A DNA stretch of 64,000 nucleotides, from the NCBI GenBank assembly GCA_039028635.1, contig JBCCHV010000015.1:38254-102253 (forward strand), given 5' to 3'. Below the pieces are notes generated by a model that saw nothing but the letters and a program-made list of their open reading frames with translations, ran no database searches and was not told the origin of the DNA. The first letter of the stretch is position 1. Every line of letters begins with the position of its first letter. This stretch comes from Acidobacteriota bacterium (GTDB lineage: Bacteria > Acidobacteriota > Thermoanaerobaculia > Multivoradales > JBCCEF01). Below are positions 1 to 7,059 of the stretch, one piece after another. A program made the position numbers and the translations under genes.

Positions 1-539
1 AAGAGGAAGCGCCGACCGACGAACAGCATCAGCCCCAGGACCACCAGGAAGGCGACCACCGGGACGGCCAGGGCGAGGACCGAGAGGCCGGCCGAGGCGG
101 CGACCTCGCTGGTCGAGACCAGAGGGTTCCCGAAGCCCGCCGTGGTGAGGGTGGAGAGCTGGCGAGTGCTGGTGGTCAAACCCTGGACCACGGTCGCCGC
201 GCTGCCGCCGGCCACCGCGGCCAGCGTCCACTGCAGGAATGGATCGAGGTCGGTGACCACCGAGGCCGTCAGCACGACGCCGGCCACCACCGCGCTGGGG
301 CTGGCCAGCAGATCGAGGGCATTGTCCAGCCAGGGCACGTAGTAGGCCAGGACCTCGAGCACGGTGGCGACTCCGAAGGCGATCAGGGCCGGCGTCGACC
401 CCATCCAGTCGAAGCCCTCGGCGAGATTCAGGTGCCCCGTGCGCTGCGCCAATCCGACGATCAGGAAAGGGACGAAGATGCGAAAGCCGGCGGCGGCGCT
501 CAATCCGGTGCCGATCAGAATGCTCAGAACGATCTCCAT
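1..539 (-). CDS. DUF4126 family membrane protein (3' part off the window)
   Basis: The reading frame starts with ATG at 539 and runs off the left edge, so the C-terminus is missing (179 codons seen). The N-terminus has a hydrophobic helix followed by an AAGFRIFVPFL-type segment, typical of DUF4126 integral membrane proteins, and several further hydrophobic segments separated by short loops. The family's molecular role is not known. It is transcribed away from the beta-propeller gene that starts at 686. A GGAGGA-like ribosome binding site precedes the ATG. The family call rests on sequence character alone. Confidence 0.72.
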   Translation of the reverse strand, partial: MEIVLSILIGTGLSAAAGFRIFVPFLIVGLAQRTGHLNLAEGFDWMGSTPALIAFGVATVLEVLAYYVPWLDNALDLLASPSAVVAGVVLTASVVTDLDPFLQWTLAAVAGGSAATVVQGLTTSTRQLSTLTTAGFGNPLVSTSEVAASAGLSVLALAVPVVAFLVVLGLMLFVGRRFL

Positions 540-685
540 GGCGGTTCCTCCTCTTCTCCTTGTACGTCCTCAGGATACGAAATATTCCGCGACTCGGGTG
601 GGTCGACTGCATCCAGCGGCTGGCCGTTGGCGAAATCGCTGGTGACCGAATCAGGTGCCACCGCGTGCACTCCCTTTCAGAACCG

Positions 686-2041
686 ATGAGGAAATCCATG
701 GGTCGATCCACTCTCTGCGCTGTTCTGCTCGTTCTCTCTGCCTCACAGGTCGCCGCCGACTGGAGCCGCTTTCGCGGCCCCGACGGCTCCGGATCGGTGT
801 CCGGTCCGGCGGTGCCCTCGGAGTGGTCCCTCGAGAACAATTTGAAGTGGCGAACGGCCTTGGTCGGCAAAGGCCTGTCGTCGCCGATCGTGCATGGGGA
901 GCGGGTCTTCGTGACCGCCTACACCGGCTACGGCATGGATCGGCGGAAGCCGGGGGAGGTGGCCGACCTGGTCCGCCACCTGCTCGCCTTCGACCGCGCC
1001 ACCGGCGAGGAGGTTTGGCGGGCTTCGGTGAAGACACCCGGTGGGGAAGATCCCTACGAGGGCTTCTTGACCCAGCACGGATATGCCAGCAGTACCCCGG
1101 TGACCGATGGCGAGCGGGTCTATGCCCTGCTCGGCAGGTCGGGACTCTACGCCTTCGATTGGGAGGGCAAAGAGCTGTGGCGCCAGGAGGTCGGGACGAA
1201 GTCCGATCCCGCCCGCTGGGGCAGTGCCGCCAGCCCGATCCTGGTCGGCGACGTGCTGGTGGTCAATGCCGGAATCCTGGGGCACCACGTTCTCGGCCTC
1301 GACAAGCGCACCGGGCGTCAGCTCTGGGCGCTGGAGAACCCGGCCTTCACCAACTCCTGGGCGACGCCGGCGGTCTACCGCGGGAGCGAAGGAACCCAGG
1401 TGCTGCTGCACTTTCCCTTCAAGGTCATTGCCCTCGAGCCGCAGACCGGGAAAGTTCTCTGGTCCGCCCGCACGCCGCTCGACGATTCCGCGGTGCCGAG
1501 CATCGTGATTCGCGATGACGTCGCCTTCCTGATGGGGAGTCGGGCCGGTCACGGCATGGCGGTTCGCCTTGGGGGCAGCGGCGATGTCTCCGGCACCCAT
1601 GTTCTCTGGCAGCGCAAGTTGCGCGCCGGAATCACCACGCCGGTGATCGTCGACGATGCCATCTATTGGGCCTCGAACGGCATTTTCATGGCCCATGACC
1701 TGGCGACCGGCGAGCCCATCTTTCGCGCTCGACTGCCGCGCATCGGCGCTCCGACGGGGCGCTTTCCGAATGTCGACTACTCCTCGCCGATCGTGGTCGC
1801 GGGCAAGATCATCCAACTCACGCGAAGCGGTGAGAGCTATGTCATCGAGCCCGGCAAAGAGCTTCGTTTGGCCGGCCACAATGCTGCCTTCGAGGGCGAT
1901 GAGACGGCCTTCAGCGCAACCCCGGCGGCCAGCGGTGGGGAGCTGTTCTTGCGCTCCGAGGGCTTTCTGTACTGCATCGCCGCGGCGTCGGAACCGGGCG
2001 GCGACGATCCGCCTCAGCCCGCGAATCAAGCCAGTCGCTGA
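686..2041 (+). CDS. Secreted PQQ-like beta-propeller protein
   Basis: Encodes about 451 residues. I chose ATG 686 because it gives a basic start and a hydrophobic signal peptide ending near VAADW; a second Met four codons on is equally possible. The mature part opens with WSRFRGPDGSG, a signature of PQQ-like/BamB-like propeller proteins. It then has repeated blades of the type 'LLAFDRATGEEVWR', 'VLGLDKRTGRQLWAL' and 'VIALEPQTGKVLWS' (PQQ_2 repeats). Such proteins are exported and may be scaffolds or quinoprotein-like enzymes. No catalytic residues for alcohol dehydrogenase activity are obvious, so the substrate is unknown. It ends convergently 16 bp from the TPR gene. Confidence 0.85.
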   Translation: MRKSMGRSTLCAVLLVLSASQVAADWSRFRGPDGSGSVSGPAVPSEWSLENNLKWRTALVGKGLSSPIVHGERVFVTAYTGYGMDRRKPGEVADLVRHLLAFDRATGEEVWRASVKTPGGEDPYEGFLTQHGYASSTPVTDGERVYALLGRSGLYAFDWEGKELWRQEVGTKSDPARWGSAASPILVGDVLVVNAGILGHHVLGLDKRTGRQLWALENPAFTNSWATPAVYRGSEGTQVLLHFPFKVIALEPQTGKVLWSARTPLDDSAVPSIVIRDDVAFLMGSRAGHGMAVRLGGSGDVSGTHVLWQRKLRAGITTPVIVDDAIYWASNGIFMAHDLATGEPIFRARLPRIGAPTGRFPNVDYSSPIVVAGKIIQLTRSGESYVIEPGKELRLAGHNAAFEGDETAFSATPAASGGELFLRSEGFLYCIAAASEPGGDDPPQPANQASR

Positions 2042-2056
2042 ACCACGGCTGGCCAC

Positions 2057-3394
2057 CTACTGTTCGAAACGCAACTCCGGGTTGTCGCGCGACTGGCGCA
2101 GGTAGAGGTGGACGCGACGCACTAGCTGCGGTGAGACCAGGTCGACTTCCGCCGCCTGGCGGAAGTAGCTCAGGGCGATCCTCGCCTCGCGGTGGATTTG
2201 GCGGTCCTGGAAGATCGGGAGCATCTCGCGGGCGAGCCGTCGAAGGTCGGCCTCCCGCCCCTGCTGGGCATAGATCGAGGCGAGGTCGAGGGACACCAAG
2301 GCGGCGTCGTAGACGATCTCCTGGTCGAGAAAGCCGCGTCGAGCCTCGAGCAGCCGTCCTTCGGCTTCGTCGAGCTGGCCCAGGCCGCGGAGGATCTTGC
2401 CTTCGACCCACAGGCGCCGGCGCTGAGTCCAGGCGTCCGGGAATTGTTCGTAGAGGGGCCTCGCCTCGCGCAGCACGGCTCGCGCCTCGAGGTGCTTCTC
2501 GAGGTCGCTGAGATAGTCGGCGAGGTTGTGGCGGGCGCACAGCCGCAGGCGCGGCTCACGGGCGGCATCGAGGTACTCGACCGCTTCGCGCAGCACCTCG
2601 GTGGCCTTTTCGGGGGCGCCGATGGCGCGATGGAGGGAGGCTTTCGAGATCAGGGCGCGGCCGGCGCGGTGGGTCTCGTCCGCCGACCGGTAACGGCGAA
2701 TGGCCCGCTGTAGCAGATGGGTGGCTTCGTCGAAGCGGCGCTGGTCCTTGCGCAAGGTGGCCGTCAACTCCAGGATGCGGGCCTTCTCGAGGGGGTCACC
2801 GGTGCCGAAGCGCAGGGCCTCGTCGGCCTGGACGAGGAGAGCTTCGGCGGCCTCCAGGTCCGAGCGCATGCGCAGGCTGTTGGCGAGATAGGCCAGACCG
2901 CGGGCGCGCAAGTCCTCCTTGAGGGCGAGCTCCTGCGAGTCACCCTCGAGGACCTCGATCACCTGCAGCCCCAAGCGGGCGAGAATTTCGGCCCGCACCG
3001 GGTCGTCGAAGCTGCGAGCGCGGGAGCGGTCGAGGAGCAGCTCGGCCAGCGGCCAGCTGCGCAGCCGCGGGTCCTGCTCGATGGAGCGCCGGCGTTCGGC
3101 AGCCGGTTGCAGCAGCAACTCGGCGAGCAGCACCGGCGCTTCGGCCTCTTCGCGGCTCAGGCTCAAGCCCGCTTGCTGGGCCCTTTCCACCACCCGGTCC
3201 AGGATGCCCTGATAGCTGGCCGTCGGCCAGGCGATCACCCGTGCCAGGGGACCATCCTCCTGGTCGATCAGCCGCTTCATTTCGCCGCGACAGCGCTCGC
3301 AGTCGAGCAGGTGTTTCAGGCACTGGCGCTGTAGCTTGCTCTCGATCCGGTCGAGCAGGGAGCCTAGGGTCGTGCGGTTGGGATGGAGCTTCAC
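2057..3394 (-). CDS. zf-HC2/TPR protein, cassette 1
   Basis: 445 residues. Near the N-terminus is a zinc-finger-like H28-x3-C32-x2-C35 (HLLDCERC), the motif of anti-sigma (zf-HC2) proteins. The remainder is built of helical pairs resembling TPRs, rich in 'A..LL..A...' repeats. No transmembrane segment is evident, so it is probably cytosolic. Its ATG overlaps the stop of the sigma-2-like gene by 4 bp, indicating translational coupling. It is clearly homologous over its whole length to the 446-residue protein at 5700-7040, with His and both Cys at the same residue numbers. An anti-sigma or scaffold role is inferred from the finger and its neighbour; no family name is certain. Confidence 0.8.
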   Translation of the reverse strand: MKLHPNRTTLGSLLDRIESKLQRQCLKHLLDCERCRGEMKRLIDQEDGPLARVIAWPTASYQGILDRVVERAQQAGLSLSREEAEAPVLLAELLLQPAAERRRSIEQDPRLRSWPLAELLLDRSRARSFDDPVRAEILARLGLQVIEVLEGDSQELALKEDLRARGLAYLANSLRMRSDLEAAEALLVQADEALRFGTGDPLEKARILELTATLRKDQRRFDEATHLLQRAIRRYRSADETHRAGRALISKASLHRAIGAPEKATEVLREAVEYLDAAREPRLRLCARHNLADYLSDLEKHLEARAVLREARPLYEQFPDAWTQRRRLWVEGKILRGLGQLDEAEGRLLEARRGFLDQEIVYDAALVSLDLASIYAQQGREADLRRLAREMLPIFQDRQIHREARIALSYFRQAAEVDLVSPQLVRRVHLYLRQSRDNPELRFEQ

Positions 3395-3600
3395 GGCCGG
3401 CTCTCCCGCAGCACTTTCTGGGTGACCATTTCGAGGATCCAGGCCTCGGGGCTCTCGATGTCGCGATGCTTGCGAGCGTAGATCGCGAGCACGTCTTCGA
3501 CGATGCGGCCGGCCTGCTGCGGTGGGACTTCGTGACGCAGGAACAAGAGCTCGAGGGCCGGGGAAAGGCGGTCGAAGATCTCTTCCAGATATTCCGGCAT
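3391..3600 (-). CDS. Stand-alone sigma-70 region 2-like protein
   Basis: 69 residues. The segment LFLRHEVPPQQAGRIVEDVL followed by 'SPEAWILEMVTQKVLRE' matches the layout of ECF sigma region 2 (...A.DIVQ.VF...; ..AWL..VA.N...). The protein ends there: there is no linker and no region 4, and no continuation is seen downstream because the next gene starts inside its stop codon. It may be a relic, a sigma-like partner for the coupled zf-HC2/TPR protein, or an anti-anti-sigma-type decoy. The start is ATG 3600, 113 bp downstream of the small exported protein gene, with a hairpin in between. The assignment is by pattern and therefore moderate. Confidence 0.6.
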   Translation of the reverse strand: MPEYLEEIFDRLSPALELLFLRHEVPPQQAGRIVEDVLAIYARKHRDIESPEAWILEMVTQKVLRESRP

Positions 3601-3662
3601 GCGCTCGATACTCGGTTCAAATAATTAATTTCTGGAGAGTATACCTCATTTCGACACGCGAG

Positions 3663-3706
3663 GGCGCCGGCGTCATCGCGAATTCGGTGACGATCACGCC
3701 GGCGCC
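3663..3706 (-). terminator. Long GC hairpin between the small exported protein gene and the sigma-like gene
   Basis: The arms GGCGCCGGCGT (3663-3673) and ACGCCGGCGCC (3696-3706) are perfectly complementary over 11 bp with a 22-nt loop. It lies just after the stop of the 79-codon gene and before the sigma-like gene, on the same strand. No T-run follows, so it may be a partial terminator or an mRNA 3'-end stabiliser that lowers expression of the downstream regulators relative to the peptide. Confidence 0.5.
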
Positions 3707-3713
3707 GAGGGCC

Positions 3714-3953
3714 TCAGAATTCCTCGTCTTCGATCGCTCGCAGGCCGTTGGGGTCCATGTCGGAGCCGGCTTCGTTGCCTTCCTCCGGCGGCGGAGCCTC
3801 GCTGCCGACGACGCGCTCGATGACGCTGAAGATCCTATTCCAAAGGCTCTCACGCTCCGCTTCTTGGGCGCCAAAGGCGGCGCCGGAGAGGGCGAGGCCG
3901 AGGATCAAGGTCCAGGCGATGAGGGGGCGAGGGTGGGTTTTCTGTCGACGCAT
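3714..3953 (-). CDS. Small exported acidic protein, cassette 1
   Basis: 79 residues. Basic N-terminus (MRRQK), hydrophobic core about residues 11-26 and a likely cleavage site after GAAFG or GAAFGA, leaving a mature chain of about 50 residues. The mature part has an aromatic/hydrophobic helix (LWNRIFSVIERVV), then proline/glutamate, then GNEAGSDMDPNG and an acidic tail. The second cassette's small protein (5224-5514) has the same order and a matching GNEGGGFDPFG. GGAGG lies 5 nt before the ATG. No known family is recognised; function unknown. Confidence 0.65.
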   Translation of the reverse strand: MRRQKTHPRPLIAWTLILGLALSGAAFGAQEAERESLWNRIFSVIERVVGSEAPPPEEGNEAGSDMDPNGLRAIEDEEF

Positions 3954-4046
3954 GGTGCCTCCGTTGGTGGATTGGCGGATGTTGCCCTGGCTGGGCTACG
4001 GTTCGCTAATCAAGAGGTGATTCCAGGAATGATATTCGGGACAAAA

Positions 4047-4059
4047 AATTATCGAAATA
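4047..4059 (-). promoter_or_regulatory. Shared 13-mer element upstream of the small exported protein gene
   Basis: Read on the minus strand this is TATTTCGATAATT, inside an AT-rich island (about 4030-4075) that contrasts with the GC-rich surroundings. It lies about 95 nt upstream of the ATG at 3953. The identical 13-mer occurs at 5078-5090 upstream of the paralogous gene. GATAAT within it could act as a -10, but no good -35 sits at 16-18 bp. Its role as promoter or regulator site is inference. Confidence 0.55.
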
Positions 4060-4204
4060 AGAAATTTTCAAACTAACCCCCAGCTCCTTCGGAGCGGGGT
4101 GGCCTGAGCGCTTCCTTGGCATAGAATTGGAATCCCCACGGGCGTTGCCCGGTTGCGTATTCCCGCAGAGTCCGAGACCTATCTTTCCGAGGAGGAGTGA
4201 AGCA

Positions 4205-4636
4205 ATGCCCTACAGCCCACTGCTGGTCAAGCCGATGCGCGAGGAGCTCACGGCGATCGGCGTCGCCGAGCTGCGCAGCGCCGAGGAGGTCGATCAATTC
4301 ATGAGCCAGAAGACCGGCTCCAGCCTGCTGGTGGTCAATTCCGTCTGCGGTTGTGCCGCCGGCATGGCGCGTCCGGGGGTTCGCCTGGCGCTGGAAGCGG
4401 GACCGGCGCCGGCCCGTGTCGGCTCGGTATTCGCCGGCCAGGATGTCGAAGCGACGGCGCGGGCGCGGGCGTATTTTCCGGAGATTCCTCCGAGCAGCCC
4501 GTGCATGGCGATCTTCCACGATGGTGAGCTGGTGTTCTTTCTCCCACGGCATCGCATCGAAGGGCGATCGGCGCAGGAAGTGGCCCAGGATCTGGTGGCG
4601 GCGTTGCAGGAGAACGCTTCGCCGGCGACCGCCTGA
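4205..4636 (+). CDS. Bacilliredoxin, BrxA/BrxB family
   Basis: 143 residues matching the BrxA/BrxB (DUF1094/YphP-YqiW) family across its length. It has the N-terminal 'MREELTAIGV..L.S..EVD' segment, the active-site Cys48-Gly-Cys50 in NSVCGCAAG, and the later SSPCMAIFHDGELV...PRH.IEG motif. Such proteins are thioredoxin-fold enzymes that remove bacillithiol from, or isomerise, protein thiols in the cytosol. Whether this organism makes bacillithiol cannot be judged here. ATG 4205 is preceded by GAGGAGG. The gene ends 5 bp before the 90-residue gene, so the two are probably one operon. A TAGAAT at 4122-4127 may be its -10. Confidence 0.92.
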   Translation: MPYSPLLVKPMREELTAIGVAELRSAEEVDQFMSQKTGSSLLVVNSVCGCAAGMARPGVRLALEAGPAPARVGSVFAGQDVEATARARAYFPEIPPSSPCMAIFHDGELVFFLPRHRIEGRSAQEVAQDLVAALQENASPATA

Positions 4637-4641
4637 GCGCG

Positions 4642-4914
4642 ATGGGTACCTTCCATCAGAACAAGCACGCCCTCCACGGCATCACGGTGGTGGTCGAGAC
4701 GGCCGGCGGAGAGACCTTCGTCGGCCGTTGTGACGACATCACCGAGGAGCAGGTGATCCTGCGCGATGTCGATGTCCATCGACCCGAAGAGGGCGGGCCT
4801 ACGAAAGCGGAGTACCTCTCCCGGGCAGCACGCTTCGGGGTTTGGAAGAAGCACGACCGCCTGGTGTTGCCGCGGCAGAAGGTCGAAGCGATCGCGCGTC
4901 TCGGCGAATTCTGA
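4642..4914 (+). CDS. Small conserved-looking protein, possible Sm/SH3-like beta fold
   Basis: 90 residues with no signal peptide or membrane segment. The first half (GITVVVETAGGETFVGRCDD, then EEQVILRDVDVH) alternates like a small beta-barrel of the Sm/SH3 type. The second half has a basic-aromatic stretch (ARFGVWKKHDRLVLP). It follows the bacilliredoxin by 5 bp with no separate promoter, suggesting co-expression. I do not recognise a named family, so the fold remark is an impression from the strand pattern only. Confidence 0.6.
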   Translation: MGTFHQNKHALHGITVVVETAGGETFVGRCDDITEEQVILRDVDVHRPEEGGPTKAEYLSRAARFGVWKKHDRLVLPRQKVEAIARLGEF

Positions 4915-5223
4915 CCTTTTCGGGGCCTGCGCGCCCTTTTCGCGCCGTCTGCCGCCTCGAATCGGCCCCTCGACGGCCTCCGCGAAGTACCGAAAAGATA
5001 AGTATTGACAGTCTTTTTCGGCTCACTCCCGGGTGAGTCGAAAGGGGTTCCTTTGATCGCGCTTATTTACGTGTTAATATTTCGATAATTCGCTGGATCA
5101 GGGCGCTCTGGAGGGTTGACTGTCCCCCTGACGGGGTGGCCGACTCACAGAACTAGTGGAGGAGGGATTCTCGGCTCCCGCGGTGGGAGACCCCGGTCCC
5201 TTGGAAAACTAGGAGGCGAGACA
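4915..5223. other. Intergenic region and leader upstream of the second small exported protein
   Basis: 309 bp without a gene. The first third is GC-rich. From about 4990 to 5095 the sequence turns AT-rich and holds the promoter-like block described separately. From 5115 a GC-rich leader begins with a short CCCC..GGGG hairpin, and GGAGGCGAG occurs just before ATG 5224. A transcript starting near 5098 would have a leader of about 125 nt. Confidence 0.5.
5053..5090 (+). promoter_or_regulatory. Promoter-like block with the shared 13-mer
   Basis: TTGATC (5053-5058), a 16-bp gap and TAATAT (5075-5080) form a reasonable sigma-70-type promoter. The identical 13-mer TATTTCGATAATT seen in cassette 1 overlaps and follows it at 5078-5090, with GATAAT as a second possible -10. 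It points at the gene starting at 5224. The match between the two cassettes suggests common regulation; the binding factor is unknown. Confidence 0.6.
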
Positions 5224-5514
5224 ATGACCCGTTTTTCGAGAATTCGCCGCGTCGCGATCCTTCTGTCGGTGGCTCTGATGATGCTGCCGGCAGGCACCCT
5301 GTGGGCTGGCCCGTGGGATTCGGCCGAAGGCGAGACGACATTCTTCCAACAGTGGTACCAGCAGCTCGTCGAGTGGGCCGAGAAGGTCGAGAGCATGTGG
5401 GGCGGGAACGAGGGGGGTGGCTTCGATCCCTTCGGTATTTCCGCCGCGGCACACAGCGGTGAGGGCGAGGAGCCGACCTCGAACTTCGAGTTCGGAAGCG
5501 CCGAAGAGGAGTGA
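5224..5514 (+). CDS. Small exported acidic protein, cassette 2
   Basis: 96 residues. Start ATG 5224 was chosen for its GGAGGCGAG site and because it yields a clean signal peptide (MTRFSRIRR then a hydrophobic run, cleavage near TLWA). The mature part (about 68 residues) has an aromatic helix-like region (FFQQWYQQLVEWAEKV), then GGNEGGGFDPFG and a Glu-rich C-terminus. The order of elements and the GNExG...DPxG motif match the 79-residue protein of cassette 1. No family recognised. The zf-HC2/TPR gene follows on the same strand after 185 bp, which contain a partial copy (TATTTCGA, 5664-5671) of the shared upstream element. Confidence 0.65.
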   Translation: MTRFSRIRRVAILLSVALMMLPAGTLWAGPWDSAEGETTFFQQWYQQLVEWAEKVESMWGGNEGGGFDPFGISAAAHSGEGEEPTSNFEFGSAEEE

Positions 5515-5699
5515 TCATCGGCGTATCGAAAGGTGATTTCGGCGATTTCCGTTGTCCCCTTTTCAGACGCTGATGAAACTACCGTATTAGGGAGCTCGCG
5601 AGGCACACCATGGGGTACTTCACCGGACGCCTTCGGATCCCCTTGAAATATAGTGATTTTGACTATTTCGAGGTCCCATGAGGGTACTCCCCGAAGCCG

Positions 5700-7040
5700 A
5701 TGAATAACCACTTGACAGCCGCTGAGATCCGTCGCTTCCTGGCGGCCGAGACCGCTCTCCAGAATCGCGCCGCGGCACTCCATCTCTTGGAGTGTGAGCA
5801 GTGTCGCAAGGCGGCCGTCGAGGCCCTTGGCGCGGGCGGCGGAGAGCGGTCCGTGCTCGCCAAAGTTCTGCCCTACGGGCGCGCCGTCGAGAAACCGGCG
5901 GCGCCCGTCGGCGGCGACCTCAAGTCGCGGCTGCATGTCGCTTTCCAGGAGGTGCAGGGAAGCTCGCCGCTGCTCGACGATCTCCTCGCCTACTCCTGCG
6001 ACTGCTGGCCGATGCTGATTCGCAATCAGGCCAAGTATCAGAACCTGGGTTTCGCCCAGCGCTTGATCCAGGAGGGCCTGGAAGAGGGCTACGGTGAGCT
6101 GCGGCGGGCCTTGGCTCTCGCTGAGGCCGGCCTCCAGGTGCTCGGCACCCTCGAGTCCCGGCACTACGGGGAGGTGCTCCTCGCCGAGACCCGAGGACGC
6201 GGGCTGAGTGTGCTCGGCAACTGTCACCGCCTGCGTGGCGAATTTCAGCAAGCGGAAGGTTGCTTCGCGCAGGCCGGCGAGCTGCTGAGCCAGGCGGCGG
6301 ATCCGATCGAGGAGGGCAACTTCCTCTACCTGCGGGCGATTCTCGACAAGGATCGCGGGAACCTCGATGTCGCCCTGGCGGGCTTCGAACAGGCGGTGCA
6401 GCTCTTCGAGGAGGCCGGCGACGAGCTCAAGGTGGCACGCGTTCTGACCTCGATCGGCAATCTGCACCTCGATCGCGCCTGTCCGGAGGACGCGCTGGCG
6501 CCGCTTCTCGAGTCGCTGGCCCGCTCCGACGAAGGGGCCGATCCTCGCGCCGTCCTCTATTCGCGCGCCAACCTGGCGATTTGCTTCGCCGATCTCGGCG
6601 AGTTCGCCGAGGCGCGCAACCTCTTCGAGCAGTGCCGCGAAGGCTTCTCGCGGTTCGCGGACAGCTACACCGTCATCCGCGCCTGCTGGCTGGAAGGCGT
6701 CATCGCCTCCGGCTTCGGCGAGGTCGAGATGGCGGAATCCCGTCTCAAGGAGGCCTTCGAGGCCTACCAGCAGGAAGAGAAGCTCTTCGATGCCGCCCTC
6801 GTCGCCCTCGATCTGGCCCTGGTTCTCAATCGCCAGGGGCGCTTTTCGGAGGTCCGCGACCTGGCGCGACAGTCGCTGGCTGCCCTGGTGCCGGCTGGCG
6901 TCTTCAAGGAAGCGGCGACGGCTCTCGCCTTCTTCCACCAGGCGGCCCACCAGGAAAAAGTCTCGGAAGAGGTCATTCGCGGCGTCGCCCGCTTCCTGCG
7001 GCTGGCCAAGACCGACCCCTCGCTCTCGATCCGCACCTGA
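5700..7040 (+). CDS. zf-HC2/TPR protein, cassette 2
   Basis: 446 residues, homologous throughout to the cassette 1 protein (2057-3394). The zinc-finger-like motif H28-x3-C32-x2-C35 (HLLECEQC) has the same residue numbers. The following TPR-like helical repeats include stretches such as GRGLSVLGNCHRLRGEFQQA and 'DAALVALDLALVLNRQGR', which align with 'DAALVSLDLASIYAQQGR' in the paralogue. No membrane helix is apparent. Unlike cassette 1 there is no sigma-2-like gene before it. ATG 5700 lacks a strong ribosome binding site. Role inferred as regulator or scaffold linked to the small exported protein; unproven. Confidence 0.8.
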   Translation: MNNHLTAAEIRRFLAAETALQNRAAALHLLECEQCRKAAVEALGAGGGERSVLAKVLPYGRAVEKPAAPVGGDLKSRLHVAFQEVQGSSPLLDDLLAYSCDCWPMLIRNQAKYQNLGFAQRLIQEGLEEGYGELRRALALAEAGLQVLGTLESRHYGEVLLAETRGRGLSVLGNCHRLRGEFQQAEGCFAQAGELLSQAADPIEEGNFLYLRAILDKDRGNLDVALAGFEQAVQLFEEAGDELKVARVLTSIGNLHLDRACPEDALAPLLESLARSDEGADPRAVLYSRANLAICFADLGEFAEARNLFEQCREGFSRFADSYTVIRACWLEGVIASGFGEVEMAESRLKEAFEAYQQEEKLFDAALVALDLALVLNRQGRFSEVRDLARQSLAALVPAGVFKEAATALAFFHQAAHQEKVSEEVIRGVARFLRLAKTDPSLSIRT

Positions 7041-7059
7041 GCCGGTCGGCGGACTGCCG

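Noticed and set aside
4077..4098. Hairpin with a TTC loop between the first small exported protein promoter and the bacilliredoxin gene as a terminator
   Set aside because: No gene ends next to it on either strand and no T-run follows, so a terminator role is not supported.
5005..5010. TTGACA as -35 of a promoter for the gene at 5224
   Set aside because: At 16-18 bp downstream the sequence is GC-rich (CCCGGG) with no -10; the TTGATC/TAATAT block at 5053-5080 is better.
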